Below, piece by piece: positions 9,007 through 17,900 of a stretch of 64,000 nt of DNA (positions within the stretch are counted from its first letter, which is position 1; every line of letters begins with the position of its first letter). This DNA comes from Chryseobacterium sp. JM1 (lineage in GTDB: Bacteria > Bacteroidota > Bacteroidia > Flavobacteriales > Weeksellaceae): contig NZ_JPRN01000004.1 of NCBI RefSeq assembly GCF_000737715.1, forward strand, positions 1-64,000, written 5' to 3'. The position numbers were made by a program, and so were the translations under genes. The notes under the pieces were generated by a model, which made no database searches, had not been told where the DNA came from, and saw only the letters and a list, made by a program, of their open reading frames with translations.

Positions 9007-11313
9007 CTAGCCATTATTTTTTTCAGCATTTTTCTTTTCTCTTCTCTGAGCATCAAGAACGGCTACCGTCGCTAAGTTTACAATTTCGTCTACGCTTGAA
9101 CGCATCTGTAAAACGTGTACCGGCTGCTTCAGTCCCATCAGGATTGGCCCGATTACCTGAGCTACTTTCATTCCTCTGATGATCTTGTAAGAAAGGTTCG
9201 CACTTTCAAGATTCGGGAAAACGAATGTATTGGCAGGAGTGGTTCCTAATTTAGAGAACGGATAATCGCTCAAATGATCTGCATTCATCGCAAAATCCGG
9301 TTGGATTTCACCATCAACTATCATTTTAGGATATTTCTCGTGAAGAATGCTTACCGCTTTCGCTACTTTTTTGGACGTATCGGAAATGGCTGCAAAGTTT
9401 TCGAAACCAAGCATCGCAATTCTAGGCTCTATTGCAAAAGATTTCACTGTGATTTCTGCCATTTTCGCAATATTCACAAGGTCTTCTGCGGTAGGATTCT
9501 GGTTGATGGATGTATCAGCAAAGAAAATAGGTTTCTTTTCTGAAAGGATCATCATCATCGCCGCGATTTTATCTACACCTTTATCTTTTTCAATCACTTC
9601 CAAAACAGGACGAAGCACCGATGTATAGTTTTTAGAGAAACCAACGATCAATCCGTCTGTATCTCCATGTCTCAACATCAATGGACCGAAATAATCTCTC
9701 TGGCGCACATATCTTTTCGCTTTGTACTCGTTCATTCCTTTTCTCTGACGAAGTTTCCAAAGGGTTTCTCTGTATCTCTTTCTGTTTTCCTTCTGATCAT
9801 CATCGCTTGGATCAATAATCGGAATATCCAGATTGATACCGAAACGTTCCATCTGTTCTTTGATGTATTTTTTATCTCCTAAAAGACTTGGGAATGCAAT
9901 TCCTTCCTCATAAAGAATCTGTGCTGCTTTCAATACGTTGTACTCTTCAGCATTTCCTAAAGTGATTCTCTTCGGATTAGATTTTGCACGGCTCTGCATC
10001 ATTCTTACCAACTTCTCATCTCTTCCCATTCTGTCCAGCAGCTGGTTTTCGTATTCTTCGAAGTCTTCGATGGTTTTTCTGGCAATACCGCTTTCAATAG
10101 CTGCTTTTGCTACAGCGCTGGAAACTTTGGTGATCAGTCTGTTATCAAATGGTTTTGGAATAAAATATTCTCTTCCAAACTGTAAGTTCTGAACATTATA
10201 AGCAAGGATTACAGCTTCCGGCACCGGTTCTTTGGCAAGATCTGCAATCGCGTGTACCGCTGCAAGCTTCATTTCTTCATTAATTCCTTTCGCCTGAACG
10301 TCCAATGCGCCACGGAAAATGTAAGGGAATCCCAATACATTGTTCACCTGGTTAGGATAGTCGCTTCTTCCGGTTGCCATGATCACGTCTTTACGGGTTT
10401 CAAGGGCAAGATCGTAAGCGATTTCAGGATCCGGGTTCGCCAAAGCAAAAACGATAGGATTCTCAGTCATGCTGGAAAGCATTTCCGGAGTCATTACGTT
10501 TCCTTTTGACAATCCGATGAAAACATCTGAACCTTTTACGGCATCTTCCAGTGTTTCAATATCGGTATTGGCAATGAAATCTATTTTTTCAGGTGTAAGG
10601 TTTTCTCTTTTATGATTGATCACCCCTTTACTGTCGCACATTAAAACATTTTCTCTCTTCAGACCTAAAGAAATGTATAAGTTGGTACATGCAATGGCAG
10701 CCGCTCCGGCTCCGTTCACAACCATTTTTACTTCACCGATATTTTTACCGGCAATCTGAAGCGAGTTGATCAGTGCAGCAGCTGAAATAATAGCTGTTCC
10801 GTGCTGGTCATCGTGCATCAAAGGAATATCAAGCTCTTCTTTCAGTTTCTGCTCGATATAGAAAGCTTCAGGAGCTTTGATATCTTCAAGGTTGATTCCT
10901 CCGAATGTGGGAGCAATTCCTTTTACAATCTGGATAAATTTGTCCGGATCTTTTTCATCGATCTCAATATCAAAGACATTGATGTCTGCAAAGATCTTAA
11001 ACAAAAGACCTTTTCCTTCCATTACCGGTTTTGAAGCTTCAGCTCCGATATCACCAAGACCTAGTACAGCCGTTCCATTGGAAATTACAGCTACCAGATT
11101 TCCTTTTCCTGTGTAGTCATAAACGGTTTCCGGCTTATCGTGGATCTCCATACAAGGAACTGCTACACCTGGTGAGTATGCCAATGATAAATCTCTTTGA
11201 GAAGAGTGAGGCTTCGAAGGGATAACTTCGATTTTTCCTTTAGGTTCGGCTTTATGATAATCTAACGCGGCCTGATTAAAGTTCTTTTCGTCGCGGTGGG
11301 TTTTACTTGACAT
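9007..11313 (-). CDS. maeB: NADP-dependent malic enzyme (MaeB type)
   Basis: Oxidative decarboxylation of malate to pyruvate, making NADPH in the cytoplasm. The 768-residue protein has the long MaeB architecture. The N-terminal malic enzyme domain carries SLAYSPGVAVPC, INLEDIKAPEAF and HDDQHGTAII; then comes the NAD(P)-binding domain with VNGAGAAAIAC; from about residue 430 there is a phosphotransacetylase-like domain. In this class the last domain is regulatory (acetyl-CoA sensing) rather than catalytic. It lies 16 bp downstream of the sugar-kinase gene, so the two probably share a transcript, ending at the hairpin near 8940. Confidence 0.95.
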   Translation of the reverse strand: MSSKTHRDEKNFNQAALDYHKAEPKGKIEVIPSKPHSSQRDLSLAYSPGVAVPCMEIHDKPETVYDYTGKGNLVAVISNGTAVLGLGDIGAEASKPVMEGKGLLFKIFADINVFDIEIDEKDPDKFIQIVKGIAPTFGGINLEDIKAPEAFYIEQKLKEELDIPLMHDDQHGTAIISAAALINSLQIAGKNIGEVKMVVNGAGAAAIACTNLYISLGLKRENVLMCDSKGVINHKRENLTPEKIDFIANTDIETLEDAVKGSDVFIGLSKGNVMTPEMLSSMTENPIVFALANPDPEIAYDLALETRKDVIMATGRSDYPNQVNNVLGFPYIFRGALDVQAKGINEEMKLAAVHAIADLAKEPVPEAVILAYNVQNLQFGREYFIPKPFDNRLITKVSSAVAKAAIESGIARKTIEDFEEYENQLLDRMGRDEKLVRMMQSRAKSNPKRITLGNAEEYNVLKAAQILYEEGIAFPSLLGDKKYIKEQMERFGINLDIPIIDPSDDDQKENRKRYRETLWKLRQRKGMNEYKAKRYVRQRDYFGPLMLRHGDTDGLIVGFSKNYTSVLRPVLEVIEKDKGVDKIAAMMMILSEKKPIFFADTSINQNPTAEDLVNIAKMAEITVKSFAIEPRIAMLGFENFAAISDTSKKVAKAVSILHEKYPKMIVDGEIQPDFAMNADHLSDYPFSKLGTTPANTFVFPNLESANLSYKIIRGMKVAQVIGPILMGLKQPVHVLQMRSSVDEIVNLATVAVLDAQRREKKNAEKNNG

Positions 11314-11329
11314 AGAATTTTGTTTTTTA

Positions 11330-12181
11330 TTAAAGTATATACTTAATATGGTAGTCTACTAAACTTTCGATAGGTTTCTGGACAACGTGTCCTACATTTA
11401 AATGAAATTCGTCTGCAACTGAGCGCAGCGTATCTTCATAGTAATACGCAATAGAGCCGATGAAATTGATCTCGGCATCTTTTGATTGTTTATAAGGAAT
11501 GACCTGATATTCGAAGAAGTTTTTCATTTCCTCGTATACCATATCTTTAAAGTAAGGATGATCCTTTCTTTCGATGACAAATTTGTTGAAATCCGCCAGC
11601 CAGGCGTTAGGTCTTGAGCTGTGATACATATTTTTCAATGCATCTTCTATTTTCAGCCCATAATTCTGCTCAAATTCCGTATGAAGGTCTGCCGGCAGTT
11701 TTTTCATAAAATATCTTCGCACCAGCTGTTTTCCAATGGCGCTTCCGCTTCCTTCATCTCCCATAAGGAAACCAAGGGAAGGAAGTTCTATTTTAATGTC
11801 TTTACCGTCGAAATAACACGAATTGGATCCGGTTCCCAAAATACAGACGACAGCAGGTTTTCCACTGTACGCAGCGTAAGCAGCGGCCACAAGATCTTCT
11901 CTCACAAACACTTCAGCTTTTGTGAATACTTTTTTCAATTCTTCCTCTATGGTTTCGCAGTTTTTTTTCACACCGCATCCGGAACCATAGAAGAAAATCT
12001 TCGTAATGGAATTTCTGACTAATATAAGGCTGCTGTTCTTTTCTATTTCAGGAACGATAAGTTCTCTATTGATAAAATTAGGATTAAAGCCGATAGTTTC
12101 TGTTTTTAAAAACACTTTTTTGAAGTCATCAAGGATCACCCAATCTGATTTGGTAGAACCACTATCAACAATAGCAACCAT
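11330..12181 (-). CDS. BadF/BadG-family ATPase, probable N-acetylglucosamine kinase
   Basis: Member of the ASKHA ATPase superfamily. The phosphate-1 loop DSGSTKSDW (residues 6-14) and the second motif ILGTGSNSCYFDG (about 115-127) are intact, as is a GDEGSGSAIG adenosine-type motif. It is 283 residues, fitting bacterial BadF/BadG/BcrA family kinases that phosphorylate amino sugars recovered from the cell wall or chitin. Substrate is inferred from the family only. It is the first gene of the pair with maeB. Confidence 0.8.
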   Translation of the reverse strand: MVAIVDSGSTKSDWVILDDFKKVFLKTETIGFNPNFINRELIVPEIEKNSSLILVRNSITKIFFYGSGCGVKKNCETIEEELKKVFTKAEVFVREDLVAAAYAAYSGKPAVVCILGTGSNSCYFDGKDIKIELPSLGFLMGDEGSGSAIGKQLVRRYFMKKLPADLHTEFEQNYGLKIEDALKNMYHSSRPNAWLADFNKFVIERKDHPYFKDMVYEEMKNFFEYQVIPYKQSKDAEINFIGSIAYYYEDTLRSVADEFHLNVGHVVQKPIESLVDYHIKYIL

Positions 12182-12256
12182 ATATTACATTTTAGTTTAA
12201 GGATGCTAAATTATGAATTTATCTTTACATAGCGTTTAAAAACAGACTGGAAGCTT

Positions 12257-12520
12257 CTAATGTTTTATATCAGCTTTTTGATTGTCAAACTTCATCAGCC
12301 AGTCTTCAATTTCATCCTCCAGATAAGAACTCTGAAGCATGATGGCATTGATAAAATCATCCGGCACCGGTTTGTCTGTAGAGTTTTCAAGGTTCCACAA
12401 TTCGTCTGCCATATTTTCATACTCTGAATACACTCTTTTGAAGCGGGAATTCTCTCTCTCAAGAGCCTCAATATTTTTTTGCTGAAGCTGGAATTTTCTG
12501 TATTTGTTTTGACTTTTCAT
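12257..12520 (-). CDS. Small conserved hypothetical, coiled-coil
   Basis: An 87-residue acidic and basic protein without membrane segments or a signal peptide. Residues 1-50 are highly charged and predicted helical (QLQQKNIEALERENSRFKR), suggesting a coiled coil; residues 55-80 form a second acidic helical stretch. I do not recognise the family. It stands alone between the kinase gene and a long non-coding gap. Codon use looks like that of its neighbours, so I treat it as a real gene. Confidence 0.65.
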   Translation of the reverse strand: MKSQNKYRKFQLQQKNIEALERENSRFKRVYSEYENMADELWNLENSTDKPVPDDFINAIMLQSSYLEDEIEDWLMKFDNQKADIKH

Positions 12521-13034
12521 ACAAATATTGTTATAGTTTGGGTCGTGAAAATTAAGGTATTATGCGTTAGAGCGCACATTCCAAGATAGAAAAAACCATC
12601 AACACAAGGAGTTGAAAATGAATTTATTATCAGGTTATAATTACATCATTCAGAAGATTAAATTTAGAAATTATTTTGATTCAAAAAAATTATTTAACAA
12701 CTTTTTTCATTGTTTAACATATGCTTATCACAATATTTTCAGCCTCCAGATTCCGGATCATCTTCAATCCCTTTTGCTTACAACGATTGTCCTGTTTATC
12801 TCTCATTTATTAAATGATCATAAAGTAATTTTATGGTCTGTTTCAGTCATTATCAGGAACTGTTCAATGGAATACATGACCCATTATATAAAGTATTTTC
12901 GGCCTATCCATCGCACAAAACGACATACACAACGCTATCAATCAACAAAATACGTTCATTTTTAATTTTAAAATAATCTTTTATTCTTACATTATTGACA
13001 TATAATTATAAATTTGCACTTTCATATATATTGA
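12521..13034. other. Long intergenic region
   Basis: About 510 bp between divergent units. An open frame at 12612-12965 (plus) has a low-complexity, Bacteroidota-atypical translation and is not accepted. The right end carries the promoter of the GtrA gene. Nothing else supported was seen. Confidence 0.5.
13009..13016 (+). promoter_or_regulatory. -7 box upstream of gtrA-like gene
   Basis: TAAATTTG matches TAnnTTTG and lies 18 nt before the ATG at 13035. A TTG is present at 12995-12997 but is too close (11 nt) to be a standard -33 box. Confidence 0.45.
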
Positions 13035-13493
13035 ATGAGAGAATTACTAATACGCCAGAAACAGGTTTTGTTCTTCATTATAGCCGGAGGGCTCAGCGCT
13101 ATCGTAGAGATTGGAAGCTTCAAGGCTTTCAGTACCTACCTTCCGCATTTTTTCTCCGGAGAAACCAATTTTCACGGCATCCATTATCCTTTGAGTAACA
13201 TTTTCTCAACCAGCTGCGGGATCATCACCAATTATTTTTTGAGCATCTGGTTTGTCTTTGAAAGGGGAAAACATTCCAAAAGAAAGGAATTTGCTTACTT
13301 CATGGGCGTTTCTTTTGTATCAACGTTACTAAGTTTAGGCTTTTTCCAGATTTTCTACAGCTTTATATTTAAGGATAATATCAATTTAATTTTTTATACC
13401 TTAAGCCCGGAAATGATCAGTAAGATCGCGGCGATCGTACTGGTTTCGATTCTGAATTATTCAGTGAAAAAGAAAGTAATTTTTAACGGTTAA
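13035..13493 (+). CDS. GtrA-like membrane protein
   Basis: A 152-residue protein with four hydrophobic segments (about residues 11-32, 55-75, 84-106 and 125-146), the usual GtrA layout. The family moves or supports undecaprenyl-linked sugars across the inner membrane for surface polysaccharide modification. The N-terminal FIIAGGLSAIVEI stretch is characteristic. It is followed after 3 bp by an acyltransferase gene, so both are translated from one mRNA. The specific sugar or polymer cannot be told. Confidence 0.8.
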   Translation: MRELLIRQKQVLFFIIAGGLSAIVEIGSFKAFSTYLPHFFSGETNFHGIHYPLSNIFSTSCGIITNYFLSIWFVFERGKHSKRKEFAYFMGVSFVSTLLSLGFFQIFYSFIFKDNINLIFYTLSPEMISKIAAIVLVSILNYSVKKKVIFNG

Positions 13494-13496
13494 GCG

Positions 13497-14225
13497 GTGA
13501 CAAAAATTTTAAATTATCTCTGGAGATTCTGGCTGCTGCTACTGGCATTTGTCTTAACAGTTACCTTGGGAATCCCTGTCTATATTTTATCCTTTAATAA
13601 AAAGCATTACAAATACGCATACAAATTCATCCGCATCTGGTGCTTCGGGATGTTCTACGGCATGGGTCTGAGATATGATCTTACCCACCTTTCCGATCAG
13701 AAAAAAGACAAAAGCAAACCCTACGTTTTTATTTCGAATCATACTTCGATTATGGATATTATGCTTACCTGTATTCTGATGCCGGATCATCCGATTTGTT
13801 TTGTGGGTAAAAAAGAACTGGTAAAGATCCCGATTTTCGGTACCATATATAAAAGGATATGTGTAATGGTAGACCGTGGAAGCGCAAGAAGCCGTGCAGA
13901 TGTCTACAGAAGATGTGCTGAGAAAATGGAAGAAGGCAACAGCATTGCCATATTTCCCGAAGGTGGTGTACCGGACGACACTTCTATTATTCTGGATGAA
14001 TTCAAAGACGGAGCATTTACTTTATCTTCCAAACACAACTCCCCGATTGCCGTCTATACCTTTGTAGGGCTGAAGGAAATTTTCCCTTTCGACAGTGCAA
14101 AAGGCTATCCTGGCCGTGTAAAAGTGTATTTCAACGGAATCATGGAGCCTTCCGATTCTCCAAAAGACCTAAAAACAGAGGCTTACAAAGAAATAAAAAA
14201 AACGCTGCTGGAACACTCTATATAA
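13497..14225 (+). CDS. plsC: 1-acyl-sn-glycerol-3-phosphate acyltransferase
   Basis: Membrane-bound acyltransferase that makes phosphatidic acid from lysophosphatidic acid. It is 242 residues, typical length. It starts with a hydrophobic segment (residues 8-30). The catalytic HX4D motif is intact as NHTSIMD, and the later FPEGGVPDD block corresponds to the glycerol-phosphate-binding EGTR-type motif. The start is a GTG at 13497, 3 bp after the previous stop; no better ATG exists before the conserved region. Related lyso-lipid acyltransferases of other specificity cannot be excluded. Confidence 0.85.
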   Translation: MTKILNYLWRFWLLLLAFVLTVTLGIPVYILSFNKKHYKYAYKFIRIWCFGMFYGMGLRYDLTHLSDQKKDKSKPYVFISNHTSIMDIMLTCILMPDHPICFVGKKELVKIPIFGTIYKRICVMVDRGSARSRADVYRRCAEKMEEGNSIAIFPEGGVPDDTSIILDEFKDGAFTLSSKHNSPIAVYTFVGLKEIFPFDSAKGYPGRVKVYFNGIMEPSDSPKDLKTEAYKEIKKTLLEHSI

Positions 14226-14235
14226 AAGAAATAGT

Positions 14236-14243
14236 TATATTTG
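14236..14243 (+). promoter_or_regulatory. -7 box upstream of MFS transporter
   Basis: TATATTTG matches TAnnTTTG and lies 21 nt before the ATG at 14265. It starts 10 bp after the plsC stop. No -33 TTG is present at standard spacing. Confidence 0.4.
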
Positions 14244-14264
14244 TTTGCGAAATTTTTAACAAAC

Positions 14265-16034
14265 ATGTCTAAAACAAATCAACCGACTAATTACCCTGCA
14301 CTATACACGCTGGTGCTTGTATTTTTTTTCTGGGGTTTTATTGCAGCCGGCAATAGTATTTTTATCCCTTTCTGTAAAAACTATTTTTCCCTTGACCAGT
14401 TTCAGTCCCAATTAATAGACTTTGCGTTTTATACGGCCTATTTCTTAGGAGCATTGTTGCTGTTCATATCCAGTACGATTAAAGGTATTGACATCATAGG
14501 AAAATGGGGCTACAAAAGGAGTATCGTATACGGACTGCTGCTGTCAGCCATAGGAGCTGCCATTATGATCTTGGCCGTTAAAGCCAATGTGTATTACGGA
14601 ATGCTTATCGGGCTTTTCGTTGTAGCCTTAGGTTTTTCTATTCAACAGACGGCTGCCAACCCTTTTGCCGTCCTTTTGGGAGACCCGAAAACAGGAGCTA
14701 GCAGGCAGAATTTAGCCGGAGGGATTAACTCTTTTGGAACATCCATCGGGCCTATTATTGTAGGTCTTGCACTTTTCGGAACGACTGCTACGGTAGATGA
14801 CGATCAGATCAAGCATCTGGCGCTGGATAAAGTAATTTTACTTTACACTGCTGTAGGAGCCCTGTTTTTAATTGCTGCCGGAGTTTTCTATTTTTCTAAA
14901 AAACTTCCAGACGGAATCTCAACTGAGCCTATGGAAAAAGCTGGAAAAGCCAGAAAGACTTTGATTGCAATGACGATATTGGTGATCTTATTCTTTATCC
15001 CGGTATTCAGCAGCTACAACTCTGATGAAGCGAAGAAAATCGAAGCATTAGGCAATGAAATTTCAGTCCTTGACACGAATCTGAAGAAAGAAACAAACGC
15101 TGCAAAAACAACTGAATACACCACACAGATCGCTGCCAAGAAAACAGAACTTGAAACTATAAAACATCCTCTTGAAAAAGAGAGAATGATCTATCTGGGA
15201 GGTGCATTACTTTCCGTTATTGTATGTCTTATTTTCGCCAACACCAGTTCGAAAAAGAATCCGGACGGTTGGGGCGCAATGAAATATCCACAGCTTGTAT
15301 TGGGAATGATTGCCATTCTCTGCTATGTGGGAGTGGAAGTGGCGATAGGAAGTAATTTGGGTGAACTTTTAAGTACCCCTGCGTTCGGCGGACATCAGTC
15401 CTCAGATCTTGCTCCTTATATTTCAATGTATTGGGGAAGTTTGATGATCGGAAGATGGACCGGGGCTATTGCTGTATTCAATCTTAATAAACAACAACAA
15501 ACTATTGCTACTATTGTGGTTCCTTTTGTGGCATTCCTTGTCATTATCGGTATCAATACGATTGCACAAAAAGATATGTCTCACCTTTATTTCTATGCGA
15601 TCTGTATTGCAATTCAGGTGATCTTATTCCTGGTTAGTAAAAATAAACCGGCTACTACATTGACAATTTTTGGTCTCTTTGGAGTGATTGCAATGATCGT
15701 AGGACTTCTTACCACAGGAAACATCGCTATCTATGCATTCCTTTCCGGAGGTCTTGCCTGTAGTATCATGTGGCCGTCTATCTTTACTCTGGCCATTACA
15801 GGTTTAGGAAAGTATACTGCTCAGGGTTCAGCATTCTTAGTCATGATGATTTTAGGAGGTGGTATTATCCCGCCGCTACAGGGGAAACTTTCTGATATTA
15901 TCGGAATTCACAATTCCTATTTCATTCCGGTGCTGTGTTTTGCGTATATTGCATTATTCGCATACATAACCAAAAAGGCTTTGTCTAAACAAGGAATCAA
16001 TGTTGATATTTTAGAATCTGATGGAGGTCACTAA
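14265..16034 (+). CDS. Sugar MFS transporter (FucP-like)
   Basis: Twelve-helix major facilitator resembling the FucP/GluP sugar:proton symporters. The N-half has the [20 protein letters not shown] segment and a [13 protein letters not shown] block typical of this group. Start chosen at 14265 (MSKTNQ), because the region just upstream contains a promoter-like -7 box. The 589-residue length exceeds the usual 410-440. Much of the excess is a polar, heptad-like stretch (about residues 253-307) after the seventh helix. The last codons overlap the next gene by 14 bp. The substrate is probably a hexose or a deoxysugar, inferred from family. Confidence 0.85.
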   Translation: MSKTNQPTNYPALYTLVLVFFFWGFIAAGNSIFIPFCKNYFSLDQFQSQLIDFAFYTAYFLGALLLFISSTIKGIDIIGKWGYKRSIVYGLLLSAIGAAIMILAVKANVYYGMLIGLFVVALGFSIQQTAANPFAVLLGDPKTGASRQNLAGGINSFGTSIGPIIVGLALFGTTATVDDDQIKHLALDKVILLYTAVGALFLIAAGVFYFSKKLPDGISTEPMEKAGKARKTLIAMTILVILFFIPVFSSYNSDEAKKIEALGNEISVLDTNLKKETNAAKTTEYTTQIAAKKTELETIKHPLEKERMIYLGGALLSVIVCLIFANTSSKKNPDGWGAMKYPQLVLGMIAILCYVGVEVAIGSNLGELLSTPAFGGHQSSDLAPYISMYWGSLMIGRWTGAIAVFNLNKQQQTIATIVVPFVAFLVIIGINTIAQKDMSHLYFYAICIAIQVILFLVSKNKPATTLTIFGLFGVIAMIVGLLTTGNIAIYAFLSGGLACSIMWPSIFTLAITGLGKYTAQGSAFLVMMILGGGIIPPLQGKLSDIIGIHNSYFIPVLCFAYIALFAYITKKALSKQGINVDILESDGGH

Positions 16035-17082
16035 TACAACAAAAAAAATAGATAAGAAAAGATTTTGGGCAGGTGGATTACTTGCCCAATTTCTTTTGTT
16101 CTATGCGTTCTCTAAGTCGAAAACAATGATCTCTTTTTTCGAATGGTTCTTTGAATTTCAGAAAAAAATGCATCAATTGCTTTTCAGCTGGGTCCCGTTT
16201 TCTTTCGGCGATCTTATTTACATTCTTTTAGGGATTTTTCTTTTATATGGCCTTATTCTTTGTTTTAAAAAGAAAAGCAGAAACAAGGCTCTTTTAAGGC
16301 TTCTGGCCGGCATTAACATCTTCTACTTCATCTACCAGATCTGTTGGGGCATGCTGTACTTCCAGACTCCTGTTATCAAGAAACTGTCGAGTCAGAAAGA
16401 ACCGGAAATCAATAAAGCAAAGACATTAGCCCTTCGTTATCTGGAAAAATGCAAAGTGACCAGACAATCTGTACGGGAGGATAAAAACGGAGTATTTATT
16501 ATTACTGATCTGAAGGCCGTACAGACTGAAATTCTTCAGCAACAGACCCGGCTTCCAAAATATATTTCAGATAAGTATGCGCCGGAAATCAATGCTTTTA
16601 AGCCCAGCCTTTTTAAAAGTGTGATGAATTTCACAGGAATACTGGGATACTATAATCCGTTTACAGCAGAAGCACAATATAACAGTGAACTGCCCCATAC
16701 TTTCATCCCATTTACATCGGCACATGAAAGCTCACACCAGCTTGGTTTCGCCAGAGAACAGGAAGCTAATTTTATAGGCTATCTGCTCGGTGTGAATGCT
16801 AAAAATCCGGATCTGAGATACAGTACAGAATATTTTACATTAAAAAGTCTTTTAAGATTTATTGTAGAAGAAGATCCTGCATTTGTAAAGTCTGTGCTTA
16901 GTCAATATTCTCCTGCGATGAAAAGAGACCGTCTCTATGAAAGGAGCTTCATTTTCAGACATCAGGGCTGGCTGGATGACTTCTTTGGGTTTACGAATAA
17001 CCTGTTTCTGAAGAGTAACCAGCAGGAAGGAGCGGTTACTTATTCTTACTTTATCGACCTTCTTCTGAACTATGAAAGGTAG
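16021..17082 (+). CDS. DUF3810 membrane protein with HExxH motif
   Basis: A 353-residue protein of the DUF3810 family. Three N-terminal hydrophobic segments (about 18-40, 60-82 and 92-114) are followed by a soluble domain. That domain holds HESSH at 235-239 with acidic residues at 246 and 248 (REQEANF), the layout of a zinc metallopeptidase active site. The ATG lies inside the end of the transporter gene, so translation is coupled. The substrate is unknown; membrane-tethered proteolysis is inference from the motif. Confidence 0.8.
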   Translation: MEVTNTTKKIDKKRFWAGGLLAQFLLFYAFSKSKTMISFFEWFFEFQKKMHQLLFSWVPFSFGDLIYILLGIFLLYGLILCFKKKSRNKALLRLLAGINIFYFIYQICWGMLYFQTPVIKKLSSQKEPEINKAKTLALRYLEKCKVTRQSVREDKNGVFIITDLKAVQTEILQQQTRLPKYISDKYAPEINAFKPSLFKSVMNFTGILGYYNPFTAEAQYNSELPHTFIPFTSAHESSHQLGFAREQEANFIGYLLGVNAKNPDLRYSTEYFTLKSLLRFIVEEDPAFVKSVLSQYSPAMKRDRLYERSFIFRHQGWLDDFFGFTNNLFLKSNQQEGAVTYSYFIDLLLNYER

Positions 17083-17089
17083 TCAACAA

Positions 17090-17126
17090 AAAAAAAGAAT
17101 CGTATCAGGCGATACGATTCTAAAAA
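17090..17126. terminator. Hairpin after DUF3810 gene
   Basis: A perfect 11-bp stem, AGAATCGTATC (17096-17106) / GATACGATTCT (17111-17121), with an AGGC loop, 13 bp after the DUF3810 stop. The T-run is on the minus-strand side (A-run before the stem on plus), so the element resembles a minus-strand terminator but probably also ends the upstream plus-strand unit. Confidence 0.6.
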
Positions 17127-17900
17127 CACAAATGATGAAAAAAAATTTATTACCTTGACTTGTTCCCTCATTCAAGGCGATGTAAAAGTACAATATATTT
17201 TATAAATACAAAAACATTTCTAACCTTTTTTAAAACTTTAAGAAAACTTTATGATTTTTTAAGTTTTTTTGAGTTCATTCCTGAAAATTAGAATTTTACC
17301 AAAACAAATAATTCAATAATAAATCATTATTTAAATTTAAAATTCACTATGAAAAGCGTATAAATCTAAACAATTGTTTAAAGATTAAATATTTGAATTT
17401 TTTGGTATTTTTTCAATCGTAAAAATTAGAGTTATTTACTTTAAGTGGGTAAAAATGAATAAAAAAAAGATCAGAATATTTCCATCTTCCGGGACCGGAT
17501 GATTTTTTACATTTTTAAAATCTTTCACCATAAAAAATAGCAAAAACCATCTTCATTTCCCGTCTTTATTAAACTCCGATCTACTTTGGTGCTAAAAATT
17601 TGACATGCATTGGCTGTAAGGTTCGGAACTTAATGTTTCAATACTGACGGTAATCATTCAATATATCCCTTTTATCATTTTTTCTGAGTTATTGCTTCTC
17701 TCTACAGAACTATCTAGCAACCTTACAGAGAATAAATCAACCCGGTTTGATTATGAAATTACCTTCATATTCTACTAAACAATGTAAAAAATTCAGTAAT
17801 ATTTACACATAATCAAGCATTTAACAAGTGTATATCACTAACAAAAGAAAAAAAATTTGTTTTTTTAAAACATCTGCGTATTTTAGTTAAAAATATTACT
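17127..17900. other. AT-rich gap before peptide locus
   Basis: About 770 bp without a credible gene, even for short peptides. It contains an exact 10-bp inverted repeat, CTGTAAGGTT (17614-17623) and AACCTTACAG (17719-17728), about 95 bp apart. No clear TAnnTTTG box was found near the 17901 start, so the promoter of the peptide locus remains unidentified. Confidence 0.4.

Noticed and set aside
12612..12965. 117-residue open frame on plus
   Set aside because: The translation is a mixture of Ile, His, Tyr and Leu without a domain, the start has no promoter, and nothing similar is expected in this order.
17096..17121. Integron or attachment site at the perfect hairpin
   Set aside because: It lies just after a stop codon and has terminator features; no recombinase gene is present.
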